A stretch of DNA of 64,000 nt. Origin: Stackebrandtia nassauensis DSM 44728 (GTDB lineage: Bacteria > Actinomycetota > Actinomycetes > Mycobacteriales > Micromonosporaceae). A program made the translations under genes and the position numbers. Below, piece after piece: positions 42,342-50,707 of the stretch (its first letter is position 1; the number at the start of each line of letters is the position of its first letter). The notes beneath the pieces are model-generated. The model saw only the letters and a list, made by a program, of their open reading frames with translations, had not been told where the DNA came from and made no database searches. Location of the stretch: contig NC_013947.1 of assembly GCF_000024545.1 (NCBI RefSeq), positions 4,464,001 through 4,528,000 on the forward strand, read 5' to 3'.

Positions 42342-42769
42342 ACACATATCAACACCCGCCCGTGCATTCTCAAGACGCGCACTTACCCTCTGTGATCTTG
42401 TCGGGTTATTGACAAATCATTGACGGATCTCTCACGCGCGTTATCATCTTTCAACTTCGCCGGGGGGTGCGTGAATTCACCGGTTTGGTAGTCGCACTAC
42501 CAGCCATTTCACGTGAAAACGTTAAGTGACCCTTGTCTCGTATCTCACTGTCAGTAGTGCCCGATTTAGGGAGTTTCGACGGGTAGGCACTGACACGACC
42601 GTTTCATGTGACACATATCACTGGCCTTCTATTTTCGCTGGTTACTCGTTGGTACCGGTGATTTAGACGTGACTTAATGGTGACTTGCATGTGCATTTTG
42701 CATGATTTCGCTAGCGCTTGCCCGATAGCTTCTAAATCCCACGACCCGACACGAGAGAGGAAGGGACGC
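42342..42769 (+). promoter_or_regulatory. Prophage control region with palindromes and a promoter
   Basis: The 430-bp AT-richer gap has no gene. It contains TTGACG (42420-42425) and TATCAT (42442-42447) with 16 bp between, plus a TTGACA at 42409-42414. Downstream are three perfect palindromes: GTGAATTCAC (42471-42480), TGGTAGT-CGC-ACTACCA (42486-42502) and TTTCACGTGAAA (42507-42518). A related word TTTCATGTGACA occurs at 42602-42613. This is the expected position of the phage early promoter and operator set. Confidence 0.55.
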
Positions 42770-43000
42770 ATGGGAAAACGATCGCGGGTCCATATCAACG
42801 TCGAGGCTGTCAAAGCCGCTCTCACCGCACAGGGCGCGGTGGGGGTATGCGCGCAGGCGCGCCGCATCGGTATCACGCGTGAGGCGTGGGGCCGCATCTG
42901 CGCCGGAAAGCTGAAGACGACCCCGCGCACCGAAACGCTCGCAAGAATCGTCGCCGCCACCGGCTTGAACTATTCGAGCGTCATCGCCCACAACGACTGA
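42770..43000 (+). CDS. Small XRE-like helix-turn-helix protein
   Basis: 76 aa from ATG 42770 (GAGAGGAAGGGA upstream). AVGVCAQARRIGITREAWGR and KLKTTPRTETLARIVAATGL form an HTH in the arrangement of lambda-repressor-like proteins: helix 2/3 around ARRIGITREAWGRI, then a dimer-like helix. As the first gene after the palindromic control region it may be a Cro- or repressor-type early regulator. Confidence 0.7.
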   Translation: MGKRSRVHINVEAVKAALTAQGAVGVCAQARRIGITREAWGRICAGKLKTTPRTETLARIVAATGLNYSSVIAHND

Positions 43001-43077
43001 CCCACCACAGTCAACTATCCACCACCGCCCGCCCGACTTTTAACCCCACCGAATTCATTTCGCGAAAGGACTTTCGC

Positions 43078-43425
43078 ATGCCTACCGTGGTACCCCCTAC
43101 CCAAAATCCGCCCACCGACCCGGCACCGGTGGCGCTGGACGATTGCGGCGCCCTCGTTTCATCACTGCGCCATGCCGAGGCGATGGCTGCCCAGTGGAGC
43201 GACGCCGCCGCCGAGTTGCGGCGCGTCCTCATTGAGCGCTTGGGCGACGCCGAGCTCGGCACGATCAACGGACACCCCGCCGTCAGGCACACCACCTATC
43301 GTGACACTCGCGTGTCTACAAAGATGCTTCGTGAACTCGCGCCTGCCGATCTCATCGAGCGGTGCACGACCACCACGACCCGGCGGCGGTTCACCCTGGT
43401 CGACACCGACAGCGGTGTGGCATGA
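43078..43425 (+). CDS. Phage protein of unknown function upstream of the nuclease
   Basis: 115 aa from ATG 43078 with GAAAGGA upstream. A Pro-rich N-terminus is followed by a helix (LVSSLRHAEAMAAQWSDAAA) and a compact basic C-terminal part. It overlaps the start of the nuclease gene by 4 bp (ATGA). No domain is recognised; a partner of the Cas4-like exonuclease is inferred from coupling. Confidence 0.65.
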   Translation: MPTVVPPTQNPPTDPAPVALDDCGALVSSLRHAEAMAAQWSDAAAELRRVLIERLGDAELGTINGHPAVRHTTYRDTRVSTKMLRELAPADLIERCTTTTTRRRFTLVDTDSGVA

Positions 43426-44180
43426 ACGCGGTAGCGTTCGCCGCCCCCGAGGCGCGCATCGCGCTGTCGATCGACTTGGCGCGGGTCATCCGGGAGTACA
43501 GCGACTCGCGGCCCCGGTCACGACAGGTCAACATCGGACCCAGTGAGATCGGCGTCGAGTGCTTGCGCCGCTTGGGATACAAGGCGCTCGGGTACGCGGC
43601 GTCGAATGGCGGAGGGGACCCGTTGCCGCCGTTCATCGGCACCGCCGTACATGCCGAACTCGCCGCCGCTTTCGAGGCCGACAACGAGCGGCTCGGGCGG
43701 GTGCGGTGGCTGGTCGAGCACCGGGTCACAGTGCGCGGCTCGATTCGCGGGACGCTCGACCTGTACGACCATGACACCCGTACCGTCATCGATCACAAGA
43801 TCGTCGGTCCATCCACATTGCAGAAGACGCGGGCGGGCGGGCCGAGCGAGCAGTACCGCGCCCAGGTTCATCTCTACGGGTACGGGCTGTCTGCCGAGAT
43901 GCCTGTCGAGCGCGTGGCCATCGCCTACTTTCCACGCGCCGGGCACCTCGACGGCCGCATTATCTGGGCCGAGCCGTTCGACCCTGCGGTCGCCGAGACC
44001 GCTCTCGACCGACTGGCCTCGGTTATCCACCTCGCTGGGGTCCTACAGGTCGACGACCACCCCGACCGGTGGGCGCACGTCCCCGCCACGCCGGGGCCCG
44101 GCTGTGCGTTCTGCCCATTCTTCAACGCCCAAGGCGTCACCGACGCCGATACGGCGTCCTGCCCCGGCACCTCCACCTGA
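43422..44180 (+). CDS. Cas4/RecB-like PD-(D/E)XK nuclease
   Basis: 252 aa. The nuclease core has GTLDLYDHDTRTVIDHKIVG with Asp and Asp-x-Lys, and the QYRAQVHLYGYGL motif of RecB nucleases. One cysteine before the core (GVECLRRLGY) and CAFC...C at the C-terminus match the four-Cys Fe-S pattern of Cas4/AddB proteins. Such phage enzymes act as recombination exonucleases. It is translationally coupled to the preceding gene. Confidence 0.85.
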   Translation: MNAVAFAAPEARIALSIDLARVIREYSDSRPRSRQVNIGPSEIGVECLRRLGYKALGYAASNGGGDPLPPFIGTAVHAELAAAFEADNERLGRVRWLVEHRVTVRGSIRGTLDLYDHDTRTVIDHKIVGPSTLQKTRAGGPSEQYRAQVHLYGYGLSAEMPVERVAIAYFPRAGHLDGRIIWAEPFDPAVAETALDRLASVIHLAGVLQVDDHPDRWAHVPATPGPGCAFCPFFNAQGVTDADTASCPGTST

Positions 44181-44224
44181 CGTACCACCACCCAATTTCA
44201 ACAGTCCTCATAGGAGTAGCCATC

Positions 44225-44764
44225 ATGTCTCAGTTCGCGCCCCCTTCTGAAGGAATCAAGCCCGCCGACCTTCTCGGACACCTCGTCATCGCTCGGCCGC
44301 TGCGATACGAGCCGGAGGTCACCACGATTCACGGCGTCAAGGACGCCGTCGCGGTTGATGTCGCCGACGTCGATACCGGCGAGATCTATACCGAATGCCT
44401 GTGGTTCAACGGGGTCATCGTGGGCCGCCTGCGGCGCCACCTCGGCGAAATCGTGCTCGGGCACATCATCGAGGGCACACCACGCCCCGGCCAGAAGCCG
44501 CCGCTGTTGTTCAACTACGCCAACGAGGACGCCGCCGCCGTCGCGCGCGGGCAGGCGTTCCTGAAGGCGCACCCGGAATTCGCCACCACCGACACCCCGG
44601 CGCCGACAGCCAGCACCCCCGCACCGGTCCCGGCCCCGAAACCAGTAGCGGCCCCGGCTGCCTCACCGGCGGCGCCCGCCGGTATCTCGCCCGAGGTGCT
44701 AGCGGCACTGCCCGCTGAGTCGCGGGCGCTGATTGAGCAACTGTCCGCCGCCCAGGCCGCCTAA
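44225..44764 (+). CDS. Phage protein, N-terminal domain plus Pro/Ala-rich tail
   Basis: 179 aa from ATG 44225. Residues 15-105 form a compact domain (DLLGHLVIARPLRYEPEVTT, then AVDVADVDTGEIYTECLWFN, then LFNYANEDAAAVARGQAFL). It is followed by a Pro/Ala linker and a short helical C-terminus (EVLAALPAESRALIEQLSAA). It lies between the exonuclease and primase genes, the usual place of recombination annealing or ssDNA-binding proteins, but no family is recognised. Confidence 0.6.
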   Translation: MSQFAPPSEGIKPADLLGHLVIARPLRYEPEVTTIHGVKDAVAVDVADVDTGEIYTECLWFNGVIVGRLRRHLGEIVLGHIIEGTPRPGQKPPLLFNYANEDAAAVARGQAFLKAHPEFATTDTPAPTASTPAPVPAPKPVAAPAASPAAPAGISPEVLAALPAESRALIEQLSAAQAA

Positions 44765-44867
44765 GCCGCGTTTGGTGTGCGCGCCTGACCCACCGGCCCC
44801 GTGTCTTCCCTCTGGGGTCGGTGGGTTCGGGCGGACACCCCAAACGACAAGACAAAGGAGGTGGGGA

Positions 44868-45782
44868 GTGGACGACGGCTCACGCATCTTGGCGACCGCC
44901 GAGCTGACACGGCACGCCCTCGACTACGCCGCGCGCGGCTGGCCGGTGTTCATGCTCGGTGCCGGAAAAGTGCCGCTGAGACTGTGCCGCCCCTGCCGGG
45001 AAGCCGACGGCGATCACGACATGGAAGCGTGCCCGTGCTTGACGTGCCACGGGTTCTATGCCGCCTCAACCGATCCCGAGCGCGTCGTCGCGATGGTCAC
45101 CGGCCACCCGCGCGGCGTCCTGGCGCTACGCACCGGCGCGTCGTCCGGCGTCGTGGTCGTCGACGTCGACCCCCGCAACGACGGCACGCATACGTTCGTG
45201 CGGCTGCTGGCCGACGGGGTTCTACCGGCCACCGTCACCGCCAACACCGGCAGCCGCGGACTTCACCTCTACTACGCCCACCCCGGCGGCACGGTGAAAT
45301 CCGGCGGTAACCGGCTCGGGCCCGGCGTCGACGTCAAAGCCGACGGCGCTTATGTCGTGCTGCCACCCTCGACCGTCAACGGGAAGGCGTACACCTGGCG
45401 GCCCGGCACCGACCCGACCAGCCTCGAATTGAGTCCAATTGGACACAAACTCGCCGAACTGTTGGCACCTGCCGAACCTTCGGCGCCAGTGTTTCGGCCC
45501 GCCCCGATGGTTTCGGCGTCGGCGTCGGCGTTCGCCGCGCCGTCGAACGCGCGGGGCCGCCTGGCCGGGCTGGTATCCGTCGTGCTGTCCGCACCCGAGG
45601 GCAACCGCAACGACGTCCTTAACTGGGCGGCATACAAGGCCGCCGATGTCATCATGACCGGTGCCGCACCGGCCGAGGCCGTGGTCGCCGCGCTTGCCGA
45701 CGCCGCCGCACACATCGGACTCGCGCCTGCCGAAACGCGCGGCACCATCCGGTCGGGCTTGCGGGCCGGGGGTGTGGCGTGA
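44868..45782 (+). CDS. Bifunctional DNA primase/polymerase (prim-pol domain)
   Basis: 304 aa from GTG 44868, with AAAGGAGG upstream. The prim-pol motifs are present: GVVVVDVDPRNDG (DxD metal site), TGSRGLHLYYAHPG (sxH motif) and GVDVKADGAYVVLPPS. A CRPC...CPCLTCHGF cysteine cluster lies near the N-terminus. The C-terminal part is a short helical domain. It makes primers for phage replication and overlaps the ATPase gene by 4 bp (GTGA). Confidence 0.9.
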   Translation: MDDGSRILATAELTRHALDYAARGWPVFMLGAGKVPLRLCRPCREADGDHDMEACPCLTCHGFYAASTDPERVVAMVTGHPRGVLALRTGASSGVVVVDVDPRNDGTHTFVRLLADGVLPATVTANTGSRGLHLYYAHPGGTVKSGGNRLGPGVDVKADGAYVVLPPSTVNGKAYTWRPGTDPTSLELSPIGHKLAELLAPAEPSAPVFRPAPMVSASASAFAAPSNARGRLAGLVSVVLSAPEGNRNDVLNWAAYKAADVIMTGAAPAEAVVAALADAAAHIGLAPAETRGTIRSGLRAGGVA

Positions 45783-46873
45783 CCACCCTCGACGGAGCAG
45801 GCGAACCGGTCGACCCGCAAGAACTCGCCCGCCTCATCGTCGCCCGGCACATCGGCGACGTCCCCGAACTAGCCGCTGAGGCCGACCTACACGCCCACCT
45901 CAAACAGGGCGGCGCGTGGGTGCTGGACGTGCCCGACCGCCCCTCTGCGGTGTGGGGTAGCGGCGACGAGGTGTTGTGGGCCAGCGGCGAGGCGCTGATG
46001 GTCTGCGGCGGGCAGGGAAGCGGAAAGACCACCCTCGCGCACCAGCTCATCAGGGCCCGGCTCGGGCTCGACAACTCCCTCCTCGGGTTCCCCGTGCAAC
46101 CGGGTAACCGCCGCGTCCTATATCTGGGGATGGACCGGCCCCAGCAGGCCGCCCGCGCGATGCGCCGCATCATGGGCGAAACCGATCGGCGCATCCTCGA
46201 CGCGCACCTCAGAGTGTGGCCCGGCCCGCCGCCCGCCGACGTCGGCAAACACCCCAACACCTTGGTGGACCTAGCCACCGAAGCCGACGCCGACACCATC
46301 GTCGTCGACTCACTCAAGGACGCGGCGGTCGGCTTGGTCGACGACGTCGTCGGCGCCACCTACAACCGGGCCCGACAGCAGGCGCTAGCCGCCGGTATCG
46401 AGATTCTCGAACTTCACCACAACCGCAAGACCGGCTCCAGCGGCGGCACCCCGGATTCCATTTCGGATATCTACGGGTCCACGTGGTTGACGTCCGGCGC
46501 GGGTTCGGTACTCATGCTCTCGTCCGAACCCGGCGACGCCATTGTCGAAGCACGCCACCTCAAACAACCCGCCGCCGACTGCGGGCCCTTGCGCATCGTC
46601 CATGACCACGCCTCGGGGCGATCCAGCCTCGACGACCCGGTCGACCTGGTCGAGCTCGCCGAACGCTGCGACGGCATCACCGCCGCCGACGCCGCGTGCC
46701 GTCTCTTCGAGTCTGCGACGCCGACGCGCAACCAGACCGAAAAGGCCCGGCGCAAGCTCGACCGGCTCGTCGAAACCGGGGCCCTGCGCCGCACCGGCGG
46801 CGGACGCGGGCGCGGAAAACAGGCCGCCTATCTGCCCGTGGTGGCGGCGTCCGGATGGGAGACCGACGCATGA
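45779..46873 (+). CDS. RepA-like AAA ATPase / replicative helicase
   Basis: 364 aa, GTG start overlapping the primase stop. Walker A GGQGSGKTT is near residue 84, Walker B TIVVDSLKD near 180, sensor-type LELHHNRKTG and STWLTSGAGSVL follow. It matches the AAA_25/RepA-like helicases that pair with prim-pol in phages and plasmids. The C-terminal part has a winged-helix-like segment (NQTEKARRKLDRLVETG). Confidence 0.85.
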   Translation: MTTLDGAGEPVDPQELARLIVARHIGDVPELAAEADLHAHLKQGGAWVLDVPDRPSAVWGSGDEVLWASGEALMVCGGQGSGKTTLAHQLIRARLGLDNSLLGFPVQPGNRRVLYLGMDRPQQAARAMRRIMGETDRRILDAHLRVWPGPPPADVGKHPNTLVDLATEADADTIVVDSLKDAAVGLVDDVVGATYNRARQQALAAGIEILELHHNRKTGSSGGTPDSISDIYGSTWLTSGAGSVLMLSSEPGDAIVEARHLKQPAADCGPLRIVHDHASGRSSLDDPVDLVELAERCDGITAADAACRLFESATPTRNQTEKARRKLDRLVETGALRRTGGGRGRGKQAAYLPVVAASGWETDA

Positions 46874-47112
46874 TCCACAGTGGCGAAACAAAATCACGCG
46901 GAAAATCACGCGGCCTAAAAGCACGCCCGAAAACACGCCACCTCACCGCGCATGTCTTTTCGAGCGTTGTGCCTGGTACCGAAATCACGCAACAAAAACA
47001 CGCACCCCGAAACCGCAAAAAGCACGCGTCCCCCTCCCTCTTTAGAGGGAGGGACGCGGCTAAGCCGCACGAGATTTTCAAGTCCCGCCTGTCGGCAGGG
47101 GTGGCCCGATGA
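46870..47112 (+). CDS. Possible small basic protein overlapping the iteron region
   Basis: 80 aa, overlapping the ATPase stop (ATGA) and ending over the next start (ATGA), the usual packing of phage genes. The sequence is Lys/Arg/His-rich (GETKSRGKSRGLKARPKTRH) because it spells the CACGC repeats, so it may be only an open frame through a replication origin. Confidence 0.35.
   Translation: MIHSGETKSRGKSRGLKARPKTRHLTAHVFSSVVPGTEITQQKHAPRNRKKHASPSLFRGRDAAKPHEIFKSRLSAGVAR
46890..47027. repeat. Cluster of seven (A)AAANCACGC iterons, candidate replication origin
   Basis: Copies start at 46890, 46902, 46917, 46929, 46981, 46994 and 47018, all in the same direction, each an A-rich run then CACGC with one variable base. 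They lie directly after the primase and RepA-like genes. A perfect 9-bp hairpin (47032-47040 with 47045-47053) follows. Iterons beside the initiator genes suggest the phage origin. Confidence 0.5.
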
Positions 47113-47441
47113 GCAACACCCGACCCGTCTCGACACCGGCACAGGCACGGTTGTGCCGGTGCGGCGCGGTGGTCCTTGAGGGACTGGCCGAAGGCGTACC
47201 CGTCCGCGCCGATGCCGCCGCCCTCAACGCCGACGGCGAACTCGACGCCCTCGCGGCTGGCCGACGCTCCTATGTGCTGAACCGGCGCGAACTCGTGCTG
47301 CGCGACACCACCCGCTTGAACCTCCCCGGCCCCGTGGTGGCCGACCACCGATGCGGGCAACCCGTACCCGCCGCCCACCGCGCCCCGCCCGCCCCCAGCG
47401 CCACGACTCGGCGCCCTCGACCACTCGACCCCCCGTACTAG
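47109..47441 (+). CDS. Small phage protein with two Cys-containing ends
   Basis: 110 aa, ATG overlapping the previous stop. LCRCGAVV at the N-terminus and DHRCGQP later could bind zinc together, as in short phage zinc-ribbon proteins. The C-terminus is Pro/Arg-rich. No family assignment. Confidence 0.6.
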   Translation: MSNTRPVSTPAQARLCRCGAVVLEGLAEGVPVRADAAALNADGELDALAAGRRSYVLNRRELVLRDTTRLNLPGPVVADHRCGQPVPAAHRAPPAPSATTRRPRPLDPPY

Positions 47442-47470
47442 CCACCGTCCACCACAAAGGAGAAAACACC

Positions 47471-48025
47471 ATGACGACCCAGACCAGGAAACGCCGAGGC
47501 CGCGCCACCGAGCAAGCCGTCGCCGCCGCGATGCGCGCCGACGGCTGGCCATACGCCGAACCCGTCGGAGCCGGGCGCCAGGGCTCGGACATCACCGGCA
47601 CCCCCGGCCTGTCCCTTGAGGTCAAAGCCCGGCGCGGCCTGAACTTGGGCGCATGGCTGAGCCAAGCCGTACGCCAAGCTGACGACGGCGAGGTGCCCAT
47701 CCTCGTCGTGCGTCTCGATGGGCAGGGCCCGGCCAGCGTCGACGAATGGCCGTCGGTCGTCCCATTCGCCGTATTGCGGCGACTGCTGAGGCTGGCCGGA
47801 TACGGCAACCCGACACCACCGCCGCCCGGTCTCGACAACCCGGTCGCCGACCCGGCACGCGAAGCGCGCGGCACCGGCGAGACCGTCGATTACTGGCTCG
47901 GCACCCCCGGCGGCGGCGACTGGCTCGGTTGCATGGCATGCCAAGCCAGCGCGGCCGGACGCGACCCGGCCGGACTCGCCCACGCCCCCCGATGCCCCCA
48001 CGCCGAACAGGGGGCCGCCGCGTGA
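47471..48025 (+). CDS. Holliday-junction-resolvase-like (VRR/PD-(D/E)XK) nuclease
   Basis: 184 aa from ATG 47471. RRGRATEQAVAAAMRADGWP at the start, then GSDITGTPGLSLEVKARRG with the Asp...Glu-x-Lys nuclease site and LGAWLSQAVRQA, match the phage resolvase-like family. The C-terminus carries CMACQASAAG...PRCPH, a possible zinc site not needed for the nuclease fold. It overlaps the next gene by 4 bp (GTGA). Confidence 0.78.
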   Translation: MTTQTRKRRGRATEQAVAAAMRADGWPYAEPVGAGRQGSDITGTPGLSLEVKARRGLNLGAWLSQAVRQADDGEVPILVVRLDGQGPASVDEWPSVVPFAVLRRLLRLAGYGNPTPPPPGLDNPVADPAREARGTGETVDYWLGTPGGGDWLGCMACQASAAGRDPAGLAHAPRCPHAEQGAAA

Positions 48026-49701
48026 CCACACTAGACCGCGACACCCTCATGCGCCGACTCACCGAGTCGATAGACGCCCTCGCCTACCCGTTCGCGCACC
48101 GCGAAGTCGTCGAGACCACCCACAACGGACGACCGCACCGGTACCCGCACATCACCCGGCACCCGCCGCTCATCGTGCAACTCGCCCGCGCGATCGAAAC
48201 CAGCTCCGGCGAGGCAGGTGAGCCGCTGGCCGGGTTTCGCGGGATCTTCACCAGCGAACCGGCCGCCCGTCTCGACGCGATCGACCGACACGAGGCCATC
48301 AACGCCGCTGCCCGCGACTGGCTGTCCGAAATGGATATTCGGCCGCGCCGCGCCACGGTCGACAACCTCCGCGCCCTCGTCGGTGGCGCCGCCCGCCTCG
48401 ACGCCGAGTCGCTGGCCGCGTTGACGCGCGACGCCCGGTCATGGTGGGTATGGGCGCGCACCATCACCGGGTGGGACTCCGCACCCTGGAAACCGCACGG
48501 CCCGTGCCCTCAGTGCGAACGCCTCGGTACGCTGCGGGTGCGCGAAGCCGCGCGCACCGCCATGTGCGTCGAGTGCGGCGCATGGTGGGACCCCGGCGGC
48601 ATTCACACCCTGGCCGCCTTCGTTCGCATGTGGCACGAGTCTCAAGTCCCATGTGAACTAACGTCTAGGCGACCCGACCGTGACCGGCATAGGGTTAACG
48701 CATTACCAGAGGTGTCTCTACAGCAAGACACCCTTAGGACCCGCCCACAGTGGCGGGTCTTTTCGCGTCGTGTCGGGGGTGAACTCGTGCCCCGGATCGG
48801 TTCCCTGTGCTCGGGAATCGGCGCCCTCGACGACGCCGTCGCTGCCGTCACCGGCGCCGAGCTGGCCTGGGTCGCTGATACCGACCCCGACGCCGCGCGC
48901 GTCCTCACCCACCGCCACCCACACGCCCCGAACCTCGGCGACATCCGCACCGCCCCATGGGAAGACGCCGAACCGGTCGACATCCTGGTCGCCGGGGTGC
49001 CGTGTCAGCCGGTATCCAAGGCCGGAAAACGAACGGGGGTAGCCGATGCCCGGTGGCTGTGGCCGCACGCCGCGCGAGCCGTTCGCGACCTTCGACCCGC
49101 CCTCATTGTCTTGGAAAACGTCGCCGCCCTGCGCACCAGAGGACTCGGCGACATCCTCACCGACCTGGCCGCGCTCGGGTATGACGCACGCTGGCTATGC
49201 CTACGCGCTTGCGAACTCGGGGCCCCGCACCAACGAGACCGCATGTTCCTCGCCGCTGCTACCCACCCCCAACGCCACCCACGGTCGCAAGACCACCCGA
49301 ACCGGTTTGCTGCTGCCGGGAGTGGCCGAACTCCTTCCCACCCCGCGAGCCAGCGACGGCACCAAAGGCTCACCCCGCCAACGGGGCTCCAAAGGGGACG
49401 CGACCTTGCCGTCACTGGTGCTGAGACTTGGGGCAAATACGCCCCCGCCATCGCCCGATGGGAACACCTCACCGCCCGACCAGCGCCCGCACCCACCGCA
49501 CCGACCGGACGCGGCGAAGCCCGGCGCCTGAGCCCCCGATTCGTCGAGTGGATGATGGGTATCAACTCGGGGCACGTGACCGATGTGGAGGGAATATCCC
49601 GCACGGCGCAACTGCGCTTGCTGGGAAACAGCGTGGTCCCCGCCCAGGCCGAGGCAGCCGTGCGCCTCCTGCTGGACGACACCCTATGGCCGAGACCGTG
49701 A
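48022..49701 (+). CDS. Zinc-ribbon phage protein reading in frame into a C5 DNA cytosine methyltransferase
   Basis: A single open frame of 559 aa from GTG 48022. Residues 1-210 are a helical protein with a zinc ribbon (CPQCERLGTL...CVECGAWW). Residues ~256-559 are a Dcm-type methyltransferase: SLCSGIGALDDA (SAM), GVPCQPVSKAGK (catalytic Cys), ENVAALRTRG, APHQRDRMFLAA and LGNSVVPAQA. The linking 45 residues spell a two-hairpin terminator-like sequence (48711-48763), and GTG 48787 with GGGGGTGA upstream would start the enzyme alone. Two separate genes is therefore more likely than a true fusion. It overlaps the HNH gene by 16 bp. Confidence 0.75.
   Translation: MTTLDRDTLMRRLTESIDALAYPFAHREVVETTHNGRPHRYPHITRHPPLIVQLARAIETSSGEAGEPLAGFRGIFTSEPAARLDAIDRHEAINAAARDWLSEMDIRPRRATVDNLRALVGGAARLDAESLAALTRDARSWWVWARTITGWDSAPWKPHGPCPQCERLGTLRVREAARTAMCVECGAWWDPGGIHTLAAFVRMWHESQVPCELTSRRPDRDRHRVNALPEVSLQQDTLRTRPQWRVFSRRVGGELVPRIGSLCSGIGALDDAVAAVTGAELAWVADTDPDAARVLTHRHPHAPNLGDIRTAPWEDAEPVDILVAGVPCQPVSKAGKRTGVADARWLWPHAARAVRDLRPALIVLENVAALRTRGLGDILTDLAALGYDARWLCLRACELGAPHQRDRMFLAAATHPQRHPRSQDHPNRFAAAGSGRTPSHPASQRRHQRLTPPTGLQRGRDLAVTGAETWGKYAPAIARWEHLTARPAPAPTAPTGRGEARRLSPRFVEWMMGINSGHVTDVEGISRTAQLRLLGNSVVPAQAEAAVRLLLDDTLWPRP
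48711..48763 (+). terminator. Tandem hairpins with T run inside the reading frame
   Basis: Hairpin 1 (48711-48717 with 48726-48732, 7-bp stem) and hairpin 2 (48738-48745 with 48752-48759, 8-bp stem) are followed by TTTT. This is a textbook intrinsic terminator or attenuator located just before the methyltransferase start at 48787. Confidence 0.7.
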
Positions 49702-50003
49702 CTGCCTGGCACGGCAGCAACCGCGCCGCCCAACTCCCCGGCGACTGGCCACGCCGCCGCGCCATCGTGCTCGAACGCGACGGCTACCGATGCACCCGCA
49801 TCCGCGCCGACGACACCCGATGCCCCGAACCCGCGACCGACGTCGACCACATCAAACCCGGCAACAATCACGAGCTCGACAACTTGACCGCGCTTTGCCA
49901 ATGGCACCATCAAAAGAAGTCAGCGCGCGAGGGCGGACGCGCCGCGTGGATGAATCGACCACCGAAGAAACGCCCCGCCGAGAAACACCCCGGCGCATTG
50001 TGA
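49686..50003 (+). CDS. HNH endonuclease
   Basis: 105 aa from ATG 49686. The HNH core DVDHIKPGNNHELDNLTALCQWHHQKK has the DH pair, Asn and WHH, with C...C before it in YRCTRIRADDTRC forming the zinc site. Such proteins sit near the terminase and cos site in many actinophages and assist DNA packaging. It overlaps the methyltransferase end by 16 bp. Confidence 0.92.
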   Translation: MAETVTAWHGSNRAAQLPGDWPRRRAIVLERDGYRCTRIRADDTRCPEPATDVDHIKPGNNHELDNLTALCQWHHQKKSAREGGRAAWMNRPPKKRPAEKHPGAL

Positions 50004-50105
50004 CGCGAACCCCGTCGAGGGTGGGGGCGACCCCCGGAAAGCAAATCTCCACATCGGAACGTCATAGCGCCTCACGGGCCGTACGGGTTTTTAGGCTCCA
50101 AACCG

Positions 50106-50666
50106 CTACCAAGGGTGATTGACGAGTTGGTGTCGGACGATGTTGACCAACTTTGCATGAGACGTACGCACGTTCGCTGCATGAACTTCAGCGTCATTGA
50201 GTACTTCCCTGTCTGGAGCTTCAGCCGCAACGGTCTTCAAAAACTCAATCATCCGAAGGCATGATCGTTCAATTGCGATAGTGAGCTCTACAAGGCTATT
50301 TGCCACACCTTCCCCCCAAAGCGCACGGTTGAATGCTGACGGCGACTGCTTGACCGAACGTCTTGCCTCCCCTAGGTATGCAGTCGCTTCGTCATAGTCG
50401 GAACGCTTTACGGCCGTCATCGCTGAATCTGTCGCGTCGAGTACTGATTCGGCCCAATCCAGCAACGCACGGTAAGTCTCTTCTAGACGGCGCTGCAATC
50501 GTTCCTCCCTTGCAAGGCGCGCTTGGTGCTCCGATTGTTCGCGAGCGACTAGTAGTGCAGTTTCCTGTTGCCGCTTTCCTGAGCGAAGGGTTGCGTAGAC
50601 ACCACCGAGTCCTACTGCCGTGCCACCGATGCTCGTAACCAGGGGAAGCCAATCGTTTACCGCCAT
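50106..50666 (-). CDS. Opposite-strand protein with N-terminal membrane helix (moron)
   Basis: 186 aa, ATG 50666. The N-terminal hydrophobic segment LPLVTSIGGTAVGLGGVYAT anchors a coiled-coil-like helix (residues ~32-75) and a helical domain. It is written against the phage late genes in sequence visibly richer in A/T than its neighbours. Such genes are usually expressed in the lysogen and may alter host or phage sensitivity; the function is not known. Confidence 0.7.
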   Translation of the reverse strand: MAVNDWLPLVTSIGGTAVGLGGVYATLRSGKRQQETALLVAREQSEHQARLAREERLQRRLEETYRALLDWAESVLDATDSAMTAVKRSDYDEATAYLGEARRSVKQSPSAFNRALWGEGVANSLVELTIAIERSCLRMIEFLKTVAAEAPDREVLNDAEVHAANVRTSHAKLVNIVRHQLVNHPW

Positions 50667-50707
50667 CTATCCATGATGGCTGATCAATACAACGTGCGGG
50701 GGTGGTG

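Noticed and set aside
48661-48765. tRNA gene in the phage gap
   Set aside because: The two hairpins and T run fit a terminator; no T-loop (GTTCGAATC type) or acceptor stem is present.
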